From Lwoffella lincolnii (GTDB lineage: Bacteria > Pseudomonadota > Gammaproteobacteria > Pseudomonadales > Moraxellaceae): 64,000 bases of DNA. Shown here one piece after another: positions 8,572 to 16,719 of this stretch (position 1 is its first letter; every line of letters begins with the position of its first letter). Below the pieces are notes generated by a model. It was not told the DNA's origin and did no database searches. It was given only the letters and a program-made list of their open reading frames with translations. The stretch is from positions 44,041-108,040 of the forward strand of contig NZ_MUYT01000012.1 of NCBI RefSeq assembly GCF_002014765.1, read 5' to 3'. The translations under genes were made by a program, and so were the position numbers.

Positions 8572-8684
8572 TCACCACCACATGCGTGGCTTAGAAACAA
8601 AAGCTAATTTTGCAAGCATTGTTCTTTCACCATGGTCCTACCACATTTAGCACCCTGTCATCGCAATTGTTACAGGGTTTTTTA
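8572..8684 (+). ncRNA. Candidate small RNA of ~113 nt, orphan
   Basis: A near-consensus promoter immediately upstream and a strong terminator (ACCCTGT 8652-8658 with ACAGGGT 8672-8678, then six Ts) delimit a short non-coding transcript. It starts with a C-rich CACCACCAC segment, followed by a CCAC-ATGC-GTGG mini-hairpin and an unpaired-looking middle containing ACCATGG. I do not recognise it as 6S, 4.5S, RNase P, tmRNA or any riboswitch. It could also be a prematurely terminated leader of purE, whose start lies 88 bp beyond the terminator. Confidence 0.55.
8652..8684 (+). terminator. Rho-independent terminator upstream of purE
   Basis: 7-bp stem ACCCTGT/ACAGGGT, 13-nt loop, followed by TTTTTTA. 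It ends the candidate small RNA and shields purE from read-through. Confidence 0.8.
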
Positions 8685-8772
8685 TTGTTTTACGTTCTCT
8701 ATTGCCCCTACCCCTTTTGCTCACCGCCAAATTTCGGTATGATGAAGCGTTTTAGGACGGAAAAAACTGACC

Positions 8773-9333
8773 ATGAATGCCATAAATAAAGATAAAAACC
8801 AACCGCTCACAACCGCCCCCATCACTTCCCCACAAGGCACGCCCAAAGTCGGCGTTATCATGGGTTCACAATCAGACTGGGCAACCATGAAGCTTGGGGT
8901 GCAGTTATTGGCGGACTTTGATGTGCCATTTGTTTGTGAAGTGGTCTCTGCCCATCGCACCCCTGACAGATTATTTGATTTTGCCAAATCTGCCAAAGAC
9001 AACGGACTACAAGTCATCATCGCTGGGGCAGGTGGGGCAGCACACTTACCAGGAATGTGTGCCAGCCAAACCCCTTTGCCTGTGCTTGGTGTGCCAATCA
9101 AGTCATCTACCCTAAACGGCTGGGACAGTCTGCTGTCTATCGTACAGATGCCCAAAGGGGTGGCGGTAGGGACACTGGCGATTGGTACGTCAGGAGCGTA
9201 TAACGCTGGTTTGTTGGCGATACAAATTTTGGCATTGCAGGATGCGTCTTTGGCTGATAAATTAGACAGATTTCGTGAACAACAAACGAAGACCATTTTA
9301 ACCAGCCCCATACCGGGAGTTATCAATTCTTAA
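8773..9333 (+). CDS. purE: N5-carboxyaminoimidazole ribonucleotide mutase
   Basis: 186 residues. Family motifs in order are GVIMGSQSDWATM (about 27-39), SAHRTPDRLFDFA and GAGGAAHLPGMCASQTPLPVLGVP. The enzyme converts N5-CAIR to CAIR in de novo purine synthesis, acting on the product of PurK. The first ~23 residues are a polar extension not needed for the fold. purK follows after 82 bp on the same strand, giving the usual purE-purK pair. Confidence 0.97.
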   Translation: MNAINKDKNQPLTTAPITSPQGTPKVGVIMGSQSDWATMKLGVQLLADFDVPFVCEVVSAHRTPDRLFDFAKSAKDNGLQVIIAGAGGAAHLPGMCASQTPLPVLGVPIKSSTLNGWDSLLSIVQMPKGVAVGTLAIGTSGAYNAGLLAIQILALQDASLADKLDRFREQQTKTILTSPIPGVINS

Positions 9334-9415
9334 GCATTGACAAACGGATTTTTAAACATTGACAAGCGATGGTTAAAACCTATTTTTATTAAAACCTATT
9401 GATTAAGACAGCATT

Positions 9416-10681
9416 ATGACCACCAATCCAACCCCCAAAACCACCACAAACATAAGCACCAAGGCAACCAAAATCAAAACCATTGGCATCTTGGGTGGTG
9501 GGCAACTGGGTATGATGCTGGCTCAAGCCGCCTTACCACTTGGCTATCGCTGTGTGTTTTTGGAAGACAGCCCTAATTGCCCTGCCAGCTTGTATGGCAA
9601 GGTATATAGTAGCCAACAGTTTGAAGATTTTGCCAATCATGCAGACGTATTTACCTTAGAGTTTGAGAACGTTCCTGTCAAAACCGTGCAATGGCTACAA
9701 AAATTGTCTCAACCTAACCCAACGACTGACATTGATGTTGATGCCAATGTTGATGCTGATGACGCACACAAATACGGCATGTATCCCCCAGCTTATGCCC
9801 TACAAGTCGCTCAAGACCGTCTGGCAGAAAAAAAGTTATTTAATGCACTGGACATTGCCACTGTCCCCTTTATGCCAGTCAATAACAAAGAAGAACTGAA
9901 CCAAGCGGTACAAACCTTGGGTCTACCACTGGTCGTTAAAACAAGCCGTGGCGGTTATGATGGCAAAGGTCAATTTATTATCCGTCATCATGATGATGTC
10001 ATCACCGCTTGGCAAAAGCTAGGCTCTGCCGTTACTGGTGATGGTTCATTGACTGCCACGCCTGCCCCTTTGATTGCTGAAAGTCTTATTGATTTTAGTC
10101 GTGAAGTGTCTATCATCGCTGTTCGAGGACAAGATGGGCAAGTGCGTTGTTATGATTTGGTAGAAAATTATCATCACAATGGTATCCTTGCTAAGAGCCA
10201 AGCCCCTGCTGTGGGTGTGGGAACATTACAAGAACAAGCTCACCATGCCATTACCAAATTACTCACCCATTTGGACTATGTGGGCGTGTTGACGTTAGAG
10301 CTGTTTGTTAGCAAAAATGCCGATGGCATGCCGATTGTGTTGGCAAATGAAATCGCCCCACGAGTACACAATTCAGGACATTGGAGCATTGAAGGGGCGA
10401 TAACCAGCCAATTTGAAAACCATATCCGTGCGGTGGTTGGTCTGCCACTTGGCGATACTGACAATGTACGTCCATCTGTGATGATAAATGTCTTGGGCCA
10501 ATATCCTGATATCGATAAAGTATTGGCGATTGATGGCTGTCATTATCATACCTATCATAAACAAGAACGCACCGAGCGTAAGATTGCCCACATCACTGTG
10601 ATGCCCAACGACGTCAGCGACCTAGAGCCTGCCTTACAAGCATTGATTGCGTCATTGCCTAACAAGGTTGGCTTAGACTGA
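9416..10681 (+). CDS. purK: N5-carboxyaminoimidazole ribonucleotide synthase
   Basis: 421 residues, slightly longer than usual because of a Thr/Lys-rich N-terminus of about 20 residues and an Asp/Ala-rich insert (DIDVDANVDADD, about 104-115) encoded by a degenerate 6-bp repeat. TIGILGGGQLGMMLAQAA is the start of the pre-ATP-grasp domain; SRGGYDGKGQF and LANEIAPRVHNSGHWSIEGA are ATP-grasp motifs. It makes N5-CAIR from AIR, bicarbonate and ATP for PurE. The stop shares one base with the start of the interrupted yaiI gene (TGATG), so the three genes formed an operon. Confidence 0.96.
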   Translation: MTTNPTPKTTTNISTKATKIKTIGILGGGQLGMMLAQAALPLGYRCVFLEDSPNCPASLYGKVYSSQQFEDFANHADVFTLEFENVPVKTVQWLQKLSQPNPTTDIDVDANVDADDAHKYGMYPPAYALQVAQDRLAEKKLFNALDIATVPFMPVNNKEELNQAVQTLGLPLVVKTSRGGYDGKGQFIIRHHDDVITAWQKLGSAVTGDGSLTATPAPLIAESLIDFSREVSIIAVRGQDGQVRCYDLVENYHHNGILAKSQAPAVGVGTLQEQAHHAITKLLTHLDYVGVLTLELFVSKNADGMPIVLANEIAPRVHNSGHWSIEGAITSQFENHIRAVVGLPLGDTDNVRPSVMINVLGQYPDIDKVLAIDGCHYHTYHKQERTERKIAHITVMPNDVSDLEPALQALIASLPNKVGLD

Positions 10682-11073
10682 TGGGCATGAGCATTTGGGT
10701 AGATGCCGATGCCTGCCCTGTCATCGTCCGTGAGCTGATAGGCAAAACCGCCATCAGAACACAAACGCCTGCAATTTTTGTTGCCAATCAAGCCATTAAA
10801 TTACCCAAATCACCCTTGATTGGCTTGCAAGTGGTGGAAGCAGGTTTTGATGTGGCTGATGCTCACATCGTTAAGCACTGTCAGCGGGGGGATTTGGTGA
10901 TTACCAATGACATTCCACTTGCCAGCGATGCGATAAATAAAGGGGCATCTGTCATCACCACACGAGGGCAAGCATACACCGCTGACAACATCAAACAAGC
11001 CCTAAACATGCGTGATTTTATGGACATGATGCGTGGCACAGGGGCTTTGAACTGTTTCTTGAAATCTAACTAA
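10681..11073 (+). pseudogene. yaiI: yaiI/UPF0178 (DUF188) gene, 5' part, interrupted by an IS607-type element
   Basis: Begins WVDADACPVIVRELI and contains FVANQAIKLPKSPL, DVADAHIVKHCQRGDLVITNDIPLA and MRDFMDMMRGTG, the whole conserved part of the YaiI/YqxD family (function unknown; PIN-like fold). After Gly-121 the sequence becomes ALNCFLKSN and stops inside the left end of a tnpB element. The missing C-terminus resumes at 12528. Joining position 11044 to 12528 restores an open frame of about 153 codons, close to the 152 residues of E. coli YaiI. The 130-residue truncated product lacks the last helix and may be unstable. Confidence 0.92.
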
Positions 11074-11087
11074 ATCTATCTTATAAT
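11059..11087 (+). promoter_or_regulatory. Promoter in the left end of the element
   Basis: TTGAAA (11059-11064), 17 bp, TATAAT (11082-11087). The second element copy has TTTAAA-17-TATAAT at the equivalent place, so the promoter is conserved. It would drive the tnpA stub and tnpB. Confidence 0.75.
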
Positions 11088-11093
11088 ATCCAA

Positions 11094-11200
11094 ATGAATA
11101 GATTAATCAGTATCAACGAAGCTTCCAAACAACTTGGCGTGTCCATCTCAACCTTACGCAAATGAGACCAAATAGGTGTGCTTGTTAAGGCAGTACTACA
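11094..11200 (+). pseudogene. Remnant of IS607-family serine recombinase tnpA
   Basis: An ATG at 11094 opens a 23-residue frame, MNRLISINEASKQLGVSIST-LRK, ending in TGA at 11163. This is the MerR-like helix-turn-helix that begins IS607 TnpA proteins, where the next residue is normally Trp (TGG); here that codon is TGA. About 35 further bases resemble no recombinase before the tnpB start, so the catalytic domain is deleted. The element cannot move on its own. Confidence 0.8.
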
Positions 11201-12373
11201 ATGACAACCATTCGTGGACACATCATAGAGCTAACCCCCAACAACACCCAAGCCACCCATCTCAAAAAGGCTTGTGGCGTTGCCAGATTTTCCTATAATT
11301 GGGCATTGAGCGAGTGGAAAAAGCAATATGAACAAGACAAACAATACCGTGATGACTGCCTAGCCAAAGGCATAACCATTGACGAAAACCGACTTAACAA
11401 ACCATCACAAGGTAAACTAAGAAAACAACTTAATTCTATCAAGCGTGAACAATTCCCCTTTATGCTTGAAGTTACCAAATGCTCCCCACAACTTGCTATT
11501 ATGCAACTAGGCGATGCCTTTAAACGCTTTTTTAAAGGTGAAAGCAAATATCCCCAATTTAGAAAGAAAGGCGTCAATGACCGCTTTTCTCTTTCCAACG
11601 ACCAACTTAAATTAAAACTTAAAAAAGACAAGCCTTTTATTCAAATCCCCAATCTAGGCTTGGTAAGAATGCGTGAAAACTTACGCTTTGACGGTAAAAT
11701 CCTATCCGCCAAAGTCTTTACAAAGGGCAGTAAATGGTTTGTGTCTATTGCTGTTGAATTAGATGACACACAAAAACCTTTACCCAAAACAGGTAAATCA
11801 GTCGGTTTAGACTTAGGCATTACCGATTTAGCCACACTATCAGATGGCACAAAAATCAAAGCCCTAAAACCACTTAAAAACAAACTTAAAAAACTGCAAA
11901 GATTGTCAAAATCTTTATCAAGAAAACAAAAAGGCAGTAGCAACCGTGAAAAGGCGAAAACCAAGCTATCACGATTGCACCTTAAAATCTTTAACATCAG
12001 AAAAGACTTTTTACACAAACTCACAACTGATTTGGTAAAACGATTTGATGTGATTTGCATTGAAAACCTTAACATCAAAGGTATGGTTAAAAATCGCAAG
12101 CTTGCAAGGTCTATCCATGATTTGGGATTTTATGAATTTAAACGGCAACTTATTTATAAAGCAAATCAATGGGGCAAGACAGTCAAAGAATTGGACAGGT
12201 TTTATCCAAGCTCTAAAACTTGTTCAAATTGCGGTTTTATTATGGCAAAAGAAAACTTGACACTTGCGGTTAGACATTGGATTTGTCCTAGTTGCCATGC
12301 CAATCATGACCGTGATATTAATGCAAGTATCAATATTTTAAATCAGGCAGATAAGGTTTTAACTTTATCTTAA
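11201..12373 (+). CDS. tnpB: RNA-guided nuclease TnpB (IS607-type), copy 1
   Basis: 390 residues. The RuvC-like active site is complete: Asp204 in SVGLDLGITDLA, Glu288 in VICIENLNIKGM and Asp372 in NHDRDINASINIL. A zinc ribbon is formed by Cys341, Cys344, Cys362 and Cys365. TnpB proteins are guided by an RNA from the element's right end and cut DNA lacking the element, which favours its retention. The start ATG follows TTAAGGCAG. It is very similar to the copy at 39978-41132; the clearest difference is six extra residues near 135-145. No tnpA remains, so it is a stranded but apparently intact nuclease. Confidence 0.93.
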   Translation: MTTIRGHIIELTPNNTQATHLKKACGVARFSYNWALSEWKKQYEQDKQYRDDCLAKGITIDENRLNKPSQGKLRKQLNSIKREQFPFMLEVTKCSPQLAIMQLGDAFKRFFKGESKYPQFRKKGVNDRFSLSNDQLKLKLKKDKPFIQIPNLGLVRMRENLRFDGKILSAKVFTKGSKWFVSIAVELDDTQKPLPKTGKSVGLDLGITDLATLSDGTKIKALKPLKNKLKKLQRLSKSLSRKQKGSSNREKAKTKLSRLHLKIFNIRKDFLHKLTTDLVKRFDVICIENLNIKGMVKNRKLARSIHDLGFYEFKRQLIYKANQWGKTVKELDRFYPSSKTCSNCGFIMAKENLTLAVRHWICPSCHANHDRDINASINILNQADKVLTLS

Positions 12374-12527
12374 TATTAATCGTTGGTGGGTAAGTTCTAT
12401 CCCCAATTAAAAACGCCTATGGAGTTGATGTAAGTCCAAGTTCAAACGAATAAGGCAAACAACGTTGAAGTAGGAATTAAACGCTAAATTTGCCTTTGGG
12501 TAGATTTAGGTAGGTTTTAAGGAACGG
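12374..12527 (+). ncRNA. Predicted TnpB guide RNA scaffold (reRNA/omega RNA), copy 1
   Basis: The non-coding 154 bp between the tnpB stop and the right end is conserved in the second element (39832-39977). A stem AAGGCAAA (about 12451-12458) with TTTGCCTT (about 12489-12496) is replaced in copy 2 by AGGGCAA/TTGCCCT, a compensatory change supporting a real RNA helix. In known TnpB systems the scaffold ends at the element boundary and the adjacent flank acts as guide. Here that flank is TGATTAATCCACAAGA, the interrupted yaiI sequence. Confidence 0.72.
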
Positions 12528-12625
12528 TGATTAATCCACAAGAGACAGCAAAAACTGGACAAAAGCCCTATGGCAGCAAAGACAAAAAAGCCTTCGCTGA
12601 TGCGTTAAATCGTCTGGTGAGATGA
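12528..12625 (+). pseudogene. yaiI: yaiI/UPF0178 gene, 3' part
   Basis: Directly after the element's right end the frame reads INPQETAKTGQKPYGSKDKK then AFADALNRLVR and stop, which matches the C-terminal tail of YaiI proteins (TGGPxxxSxxDRQAFAxxL in E. coli). It has no start codon or ribosome-binding site of its own. Together with 10681-11044 it forms one intact ancestral gene. Confidence 0.9.
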
Positions 12626-12661
12626 CAGCACACATGCCACACTTAAAAAGCAGGAATCTGT

Positions 12662-13105
12662 ATGAACTACCAACACATATTACTGGTTACCGACCTAAAA
12701 AATGATGCCGACCTTGTCGCTGCTAAAGCCAAAATGATGCTAAATGCCCACCCTAATGCTCAACTATCGGTTTTGCATGTGGTCAAAGATAACATGGTGG
12801 GCTTTGGTTATGAGTTAATCCCAGCTTCAAGCATTTATGACGGTGTGGATAAAAAACGCCAACAAATTGCCCAACAAAAATCACAAGAGCTGCTTAAAAG
12901 ACATGACATCGACAGTGGTAACATCAACATCAATACCGCCATCTCTAGCAGTAACGGCATCATCAGCTATTGCCACAGTCATCAGGTGGATTTAATGATT
13001 ATTGGACGTCATGAGCGTCATGGCTTATCTGCCTTACTTAAAGGCACAACCATCGATAACATTTTGCCAGACATTAACTGTGATGTCTTTATCGTGCAAT
13101 TATGA
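12662..13105 (+). CDS. Universal stress protein (UspA family)
   Basis: 147 residues, single Usp domain. It starts YQHILLVTDLKNDADLVAAKA, has AQLSVLHVVKD as the second strand, and ends with MIIGRHERHGLSALLKGTT then VFIVQL, a form of the Usp nucleotide-binding loop. Usp proteins help survival under growth arrest and stress; the particular role is unknown. The ATG follows GCAGGAATCTGT. The PfkB kinase gene follows after 39 bp and may be co-transcribed. Confidence 0.93.
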   Translation: MNYQHILLVTDLKNDADLVAAKAKMMLNAHPNAQLSVLHVVKDNMVGFGYELIPASSIYDGVDKKRQQIAQQKSQELLKRHDIDSGNININTAISSSNGIISYCHSHQVDLMIIGRHERHGLSALLKGTTIDNILPDINCDVFIVQL

Positions 13106-13144
13106 GCCACTTAAATCACCATCAATATCATCTTAAGGATAAAC

Positions 13145-14158
13145 ATGTATCACATCATGGCAATAGGCAATGCTTTGGTTGACCACGAATACCGTTTAAC
13201 CGATGCCCAACTGGCAAGCACCCAGTTAAAAAAAGGCAATATGACCCTAGCAGACGCCAACCAACAACAACACTTATTGCACCAACTTGATGCCCTTGGT
13301 CTTAAACCCAGTCAGCTTATGGGTGGTGGCTCAGCTGCCAATGCCATGTATGTCATCGCCAGCCTTGGGGGCAAATGCCATTATACTTGCCAAGTGGGTG
13401 ATGATGACAAAGGCACATTTTATCTAAAAAATCTTAACGACGCTGGGGTACATACCAGTGAGCAGGCCATTCATCAGGGAAAAATCACAGGTACTTGTGT
13501 GGTGTGTGTCAGCGACGATGGTGAACGCACCATGCAAACGCATTTGGGGGCATCAAGCGACATTGATGAAAAAAACATCGATTTTGGCATATTAACAGAC
13601 AGTGAGTGGCTATATTTTGAAGGCTATCTTGCCATGTCAGAGCAGATGGCTTCTGCAATCAGCAAATTACACCAACAAGCCTGTCGCCAAAATAAAAAAA
13701 TTGCCGTCAGTTTTGCTGATCCAGCGGTGGTCAGCGTTGCTAAAGCAGGGCTAACGCATATGATTGGTAACGGTGTGGATGTGATTTTTTGTAACCTTGA
13801 AGAAGCCCAATTGTTTACCAAACAGCAATCAGTTGATGCTTGTGTTCAAGAATTACTGCACCATTGTCATCTTGCCGTGGTTACCCAAGGCGGTGATGGC
13901 AGTGTCATTGGGAAAAAAGATGCTGATGATAAGACCCATCTGACACACATCAACACACCAGTCGTGGATAAAGTACAAGACACCAATGGCGCAGGGGATA
14001 ATTTTGCAGGGGCATTTTTATACGCCTTATCTCAAGGGCACACGCTTGCCCAGTGTGGCAAATTTGCCAGCCATGTTGCCAATCAAGTGGTACAACAGTT
14101 TGGCGCTCGGTTAGAGCCATTACAATATCAAGCAATTGCCAAGCAAGTGTTGTCTTAA
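13145..14158 (+). CDS. PfkB-family carbohydrate/nucleoside kinase (adenosine kinase-like)
   Basis: 337 residues. N-terminal MAIGNALVDHEY, the sugar-site GGGSAANAMYVIASLGG and the C-terminal PfkB signature DTNGAGDNFAGAFLYALSQG, containing the catalytic Asp in GAGD, define a ribokinase-superfamily enzyme. The overall pattern is closest to the proteobacterial adenosine-kinase-like group, so adenosine or another nucleoside is the likely substrate; this is inferred from family resemblance only. The ATG follows CTTAAGGATAAAC. Confidence 0.9.
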   Translation: MYHIMAIGNALVDHEYRLTDAQLASTQLKKGNMTLADANQQQHLLHQLDALGLKPSQLMGGGSAANAMYVIASLGGKCHYTCQVGDDDKGTFYLKNLNDAGVHTSEQAIHQGKITGTCVVCVSDDGERTMQTHLGASSDIDEKNIDFGILTDSEWLYFEGYLAMSEQMASAISKLHQQACRQNKKIAVSFADPAVVSVAKAGLTHMIGNGVDVIFCNLEEAQLFTKQQSVDACVQELLHHCHLAVVTQGGDGSVIGKKDADDKTHLTHINTPVVDKVQDTNGAGDNFAGAFLYALSQGHTLAQCGKFASHVANQVVQQFGARLEPLQYQAIAKQVLS

Positions 14159-14194
14159 CAACCCACTAAAATCAATAAAAAATCATAAACATCA

Positions 14195-14232
14195 ATAAAA
14201 AACCGACTGGCAAATAAGATTTACCAGTCGGT
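14195..14232 (-). terminator. Terminator of the TonB-dependent receptor gene
   Basis: ACCGACTGG (14202-14210) pairs with CCAGTCGGT (14224-14232), a 9-bp stem. Read on the minus strand it is followed by TTTTTTATTG. It lies about 50 bp beyond the receptor stop and may also stop read-through from the convergent kinase gene. Confidence 0.85.
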
Positions 14233-14278
14233 GTGGAGAGACGCAAATAAGTGGTTAGTGATTCATGTGGTTCAGTGG

Positions 14279-16573
14279 TTAGTAAGTGAAATTCACGCCA
14301 ACACGGAAATCACGACCTGCCCCAGGTAGGGTATCTATGGAAGCACGCTGAGTGTGTGGGCGATAGTTTTTATTAAAGACGTTGTTCACTGAGAAATTCA
14401 CATTCACCTTATCATTGCCATAAGGCTTCCAGTTGGCATAGATGTCGCTGACATTATAGCCTTTACGGTTAAGAATAGCACCATCTCTTGATTTATCAAC
14501 TTCACCATTAAGGATAGAGGTCTCTTTGTCTTTTAACCCTTCAACCAACGTGTGTCTCACACCAAGCTCCACGCTTGGATTTGGCAAACGGTAGGCGACA
14601 TCTGCTGTCCAAGTGCGACCTGTACGCACGGCATATTCAGGGTTGGCTTTAAATTTGACATTGTGCATGGTTGGTTTGCTGTGAGCAACGCCAGCACGCG
14701 CACGCCACGCCCCATCAGCATAACCTACGCCCAGCTCATAACCGTGGTTGGTCTGATGACCTTGGTTGCCAAGATAGGTAATCTGAGCTGTATCATCTTT
14801 GGGGTGTTGTATAGGATCAGCAGCAGCTCTGGCATCATTAACACGCTGCCAAAAATAGCTGCCAAAGGCGGTATATGGTCCATCATTATAGTTAAAACCG
14901 ATCTCGGTATTGCGTGCTTTTTCTGCTTTTGCGTTATCAGTAATACTTACAACACCATCACGGAAGCCACGGCTTAAAATGGCATCAGCAAAGCGTGGGC
15001 TGCGAGTGGCATAGGTCAGGCTACCGCTGACGCTAAGGTTGGGATTGACATCATAAATCACCCCAAAACTTGGGTTGATGTCGGTTTTTCCAACCTTTTT
15101 ACCGTCCATGGCTTTAAAGTCAAAACGGTCAACACGCACGCCTGTATTGATGGTAAAGTCATTGATTTGGTTAACCGCTTCCAGATAAATGCCAGTATCG
15201 GTTTTTTCTTGGTGTTGAAAACCAGGTCTAATACTTCTGGGCGGTACGGCTTCTTGATGGCGATAGTTGATACCATATTTTAATAAAGTATGGTCAACAC
15301 CAAAGCCTTTTAAGAGACTGTGGTTAAACTCGGTGTCAAAGTTTAGATTTGCCCCTTTGGCACTAACATGCATATTTGATGGGCTATCACCGTTATCATT
15401 GATGGCGTCAGGTACTTTACGAAGAATATAGCTGTTACCTTTATCGCTGGAAGAGTTGCGTCCATGTTCTAACTTATAGACATTGGCAGTAACTTCATTT
15501 GCAAAGCCAAGATTTTTACCTGTCCATTCAAGGTTGGTTAACTTCTGGTAGGTTTCACGCTGAGTTGGGTTGTTCCCAACTAAATTATCCACCAACTTAC
15601 CATTGGTATCAACCACATTATACTTTTTACCATCTGGTGTTTTACTGCCAAGTTGGTAACCTTTGTCTGCATAATTTTTATCCAACTCTGCCTGAAGCTC
15701 TGCTTCGGTACGTTTTTTCTTATTTTTATCTTCTATGTCTATTGTCAAGGCACGATTGGCGAAGTCAAACTCTTCACGCACACCACGAATGCCTTTATGC
15801 GCTTCATTTAAATGGCTGACCACAAATCGATGATCGCCAGCGGTTAGCCCTGCTTTGACAAGGTAACTGGATTTATCTAGGGCACTTCTTGTAACCACAT
15901 CATTGCCCAACAGATTGGTGTACCCTTTACCGCCTTTATAATCACCGTCATTTACTTGATTATAAGAGACAAGGGCATCTACCTGACCAAATCCTGTCTG
16001 TGCTTTACCAAAGGCACTGCCATGATAAGAATGACCTTTGTTGGTTGACAAGCCTGCACCAACTTTAAAGCCATAATCTTTGTCGCTGTTTCTTAAAAGC
16101 TCATCAGCATCTAAGGTTTTGGTAACAATCGCACCATTGGTTGCCCCAATGCCTGCACTGGCAAAGCCTGCCCCTTTTTGTACCGAAACGACTTTGACCA
16201 TCTGGGGGTCTAGCATAAAGCGACCTTGGTGATAGTGTAATTGACCATCTTGGTAAGCGTTGTCAATTTTTAGGTCAATGGCATTATGACCCATGCCACG
16301 AATGCTGACGAATTGAGAAGTACCATTACCACCACCAAAACCGATGGCGGGTTCATCTTGCAACAGACCACGCAAATCTGTGGCGGTGCTTTCGTCTTTT
16401 TCTCGCAAGGTAACAACGTCAGTGCTGTTCTTAGCCCCCATGCGATCTGCTTTAAATGTTAACGCTTCAAGCTGGGTGGTTGGCTGTTGTGGTGCAGCAA
16501 CACTCATTTGAGTTGTCAAAGCCATTGCAACTGCTAAGCTTAATGTGGTTTTAGAAACATTAACCATAAGCAT
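14279..16573 (-). CDS. TonB-dependent outer-membrane receptor, probably for heme/iron
   Basis: 764 residues. A signal peptide ends near MSVAA (about residue 27). The plug domain includes LRGLLQDEPAIGFGGGNG and VSIRGMGHNAIDLKIDNAYQ. The 22-strand barrel ends in GRDFRVGVNFTY with the C-terminal aromatic residue typical of outer-membrane proteins. NPNLSVSGSLTYATRSPRF resembles the NPNL and FRAP-like region of heme receptors, and the family resembles Moraxella HumA-type heme receptors. A Fur-box-like sequence overlaps the promoter, supporting iron repression. The ligand is inferred, not proven. Two Met codons (residues 1 and 3) could be the start. Confidence 0.9.
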   Translation of the reverse strand: MLMVNVSKTTLSLAVAMALTTQMSVAAPQQPTTQLEALTFKADRMGAKNSTDVVTLREKDESTATDLRGLLQDEPAIGFGGGNGTSQFVSIRGMGHNAIDLKIDNAYQDGQLHYHQGRFMLDPQMVKVVSVQKGAGFASAGIGATNGAIVTKTLDADELLRNSDKDYGFKVGAGLSTNKGHSYHGSAFGKAQTGFGQVDALVSYNQVNDGDYKGGKGYTNLLGNDVVTRSALDKSSYLVKAGLTAGDHRFVVSHLNEAHKGIRGVREEFDFANRALTIDIEDKNKKKRTEAELQAELDKNYADKGYQLGSKTPDGKKYNVVDTNGKLVDNLVGNNPTQRETYQKLTNLEWTGKNLGFANEVTANVYKLEHGRNSSSDKGNSYILRKVPDAINDNGDSPSNMHVSAKGANLNFDTEFNHSLLKGFGVDHTLLKYGINYRHQEAVPPRSIRPGFQHQEKTDTGIYLEAVNQINDFTINTGVRVDRFDFKAMDGKKVGKTDINPSFGVIYDVNPNLSVSGSLTYATRSPRFADAILSRGFRDGVVSITDNAKAEKARNTEIGFNYNDGPYTAFGSYFWQRVNDARAAADPIQHPKDDTAQITYLGNQGHQTNHGYELGVGYADGAWRARAGVAHSKPTMHNVKFKANPEYAVRTGRTWTADVAYRLPNPSVELGVRHTLVEGLKDKETSILNGEVDKSRDGAILNRKGYNVSDIYANWKPYGNDKVNVNFSVNNVFNKNYRPHTQRASIDTLPGAGRDFRVGVNFTY

Positions 16574-16624
16574 TTACTCCTATTGAATGTCAGTCATGTA
16601 TCAGAATGGTTAGCAATGTTTGTG

Positions 16625-16670
16625 ATTATAAACTTTAATAATAACAATGTAAATAATAATAATTACTATT
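16625..16670 (-). promoter_or_regulatory. Promoter with Fur box upstream of the receptor gene
   Basis: On the minus strand TTTACA (16648-16653), 17 bp, TATAAT (16625-16630) form a near-consensus promoter. The 19-bp stretch at 16652-16670, AATAATAATAATTACTATT on the plus strand, matches the Fur consensus at 14 of 19 positions by my count and overlaps the -35 box. Iron-loaded Fur would block this promoter. Confidence 0.8.
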
Positions 16671-16682
16671 TCTAAATTTTTA

Positions 16683-16719
16683 CAAAAAACACTCACTTAA
16701 CTGCTGTTAGGTGAGTGTT
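16683..16719 (-). terminator. Terminator of nfuA
   Basis: AACACTCAC (16688-16696) pairs with GTGAGTGTT (16711-16719); on the minus strand the stem is followed by TTTTGTA. It lies about 80 bp after the nfuA stop. Confidence 0.8.

Larger units (their letters stand above)
11045..12527 (+). mobile_element. IS607-type element, copy 1 (tnpA remnant + tnpB + guide RNA region), inserted in yaiI
   Basis: The ends are defined two ways: by the split yaiI frame (target ...ACAGG/GG... continuing TGATTAAT) and by alignment with the second copy at 39.8-41.2 kb. The left end reads CTTTGAACTG and the right end TTAAGGAACGG. Imperfect inverted sub-terminal repeats are visible: AAATCTAACTAAATCT near the left end against AGATTTAGGTAGGTTT near the right. 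Insertion at a GG dinucleotide without target duplication is the hallmark of IS607 serine-recombinase elements. A stub of the MerR-like N-terminus of TnpA supports the same assignment. Length is about 1.48 kb. Confidence 0.88.

Noticed and set aside
8436..8594. 52-codon frame with a weak ribosome-binding site ahead of purE
   Set aside because: Resembles no known protein and overlaps a strong promoter and the start of a candidate small RNA; treated as chance.
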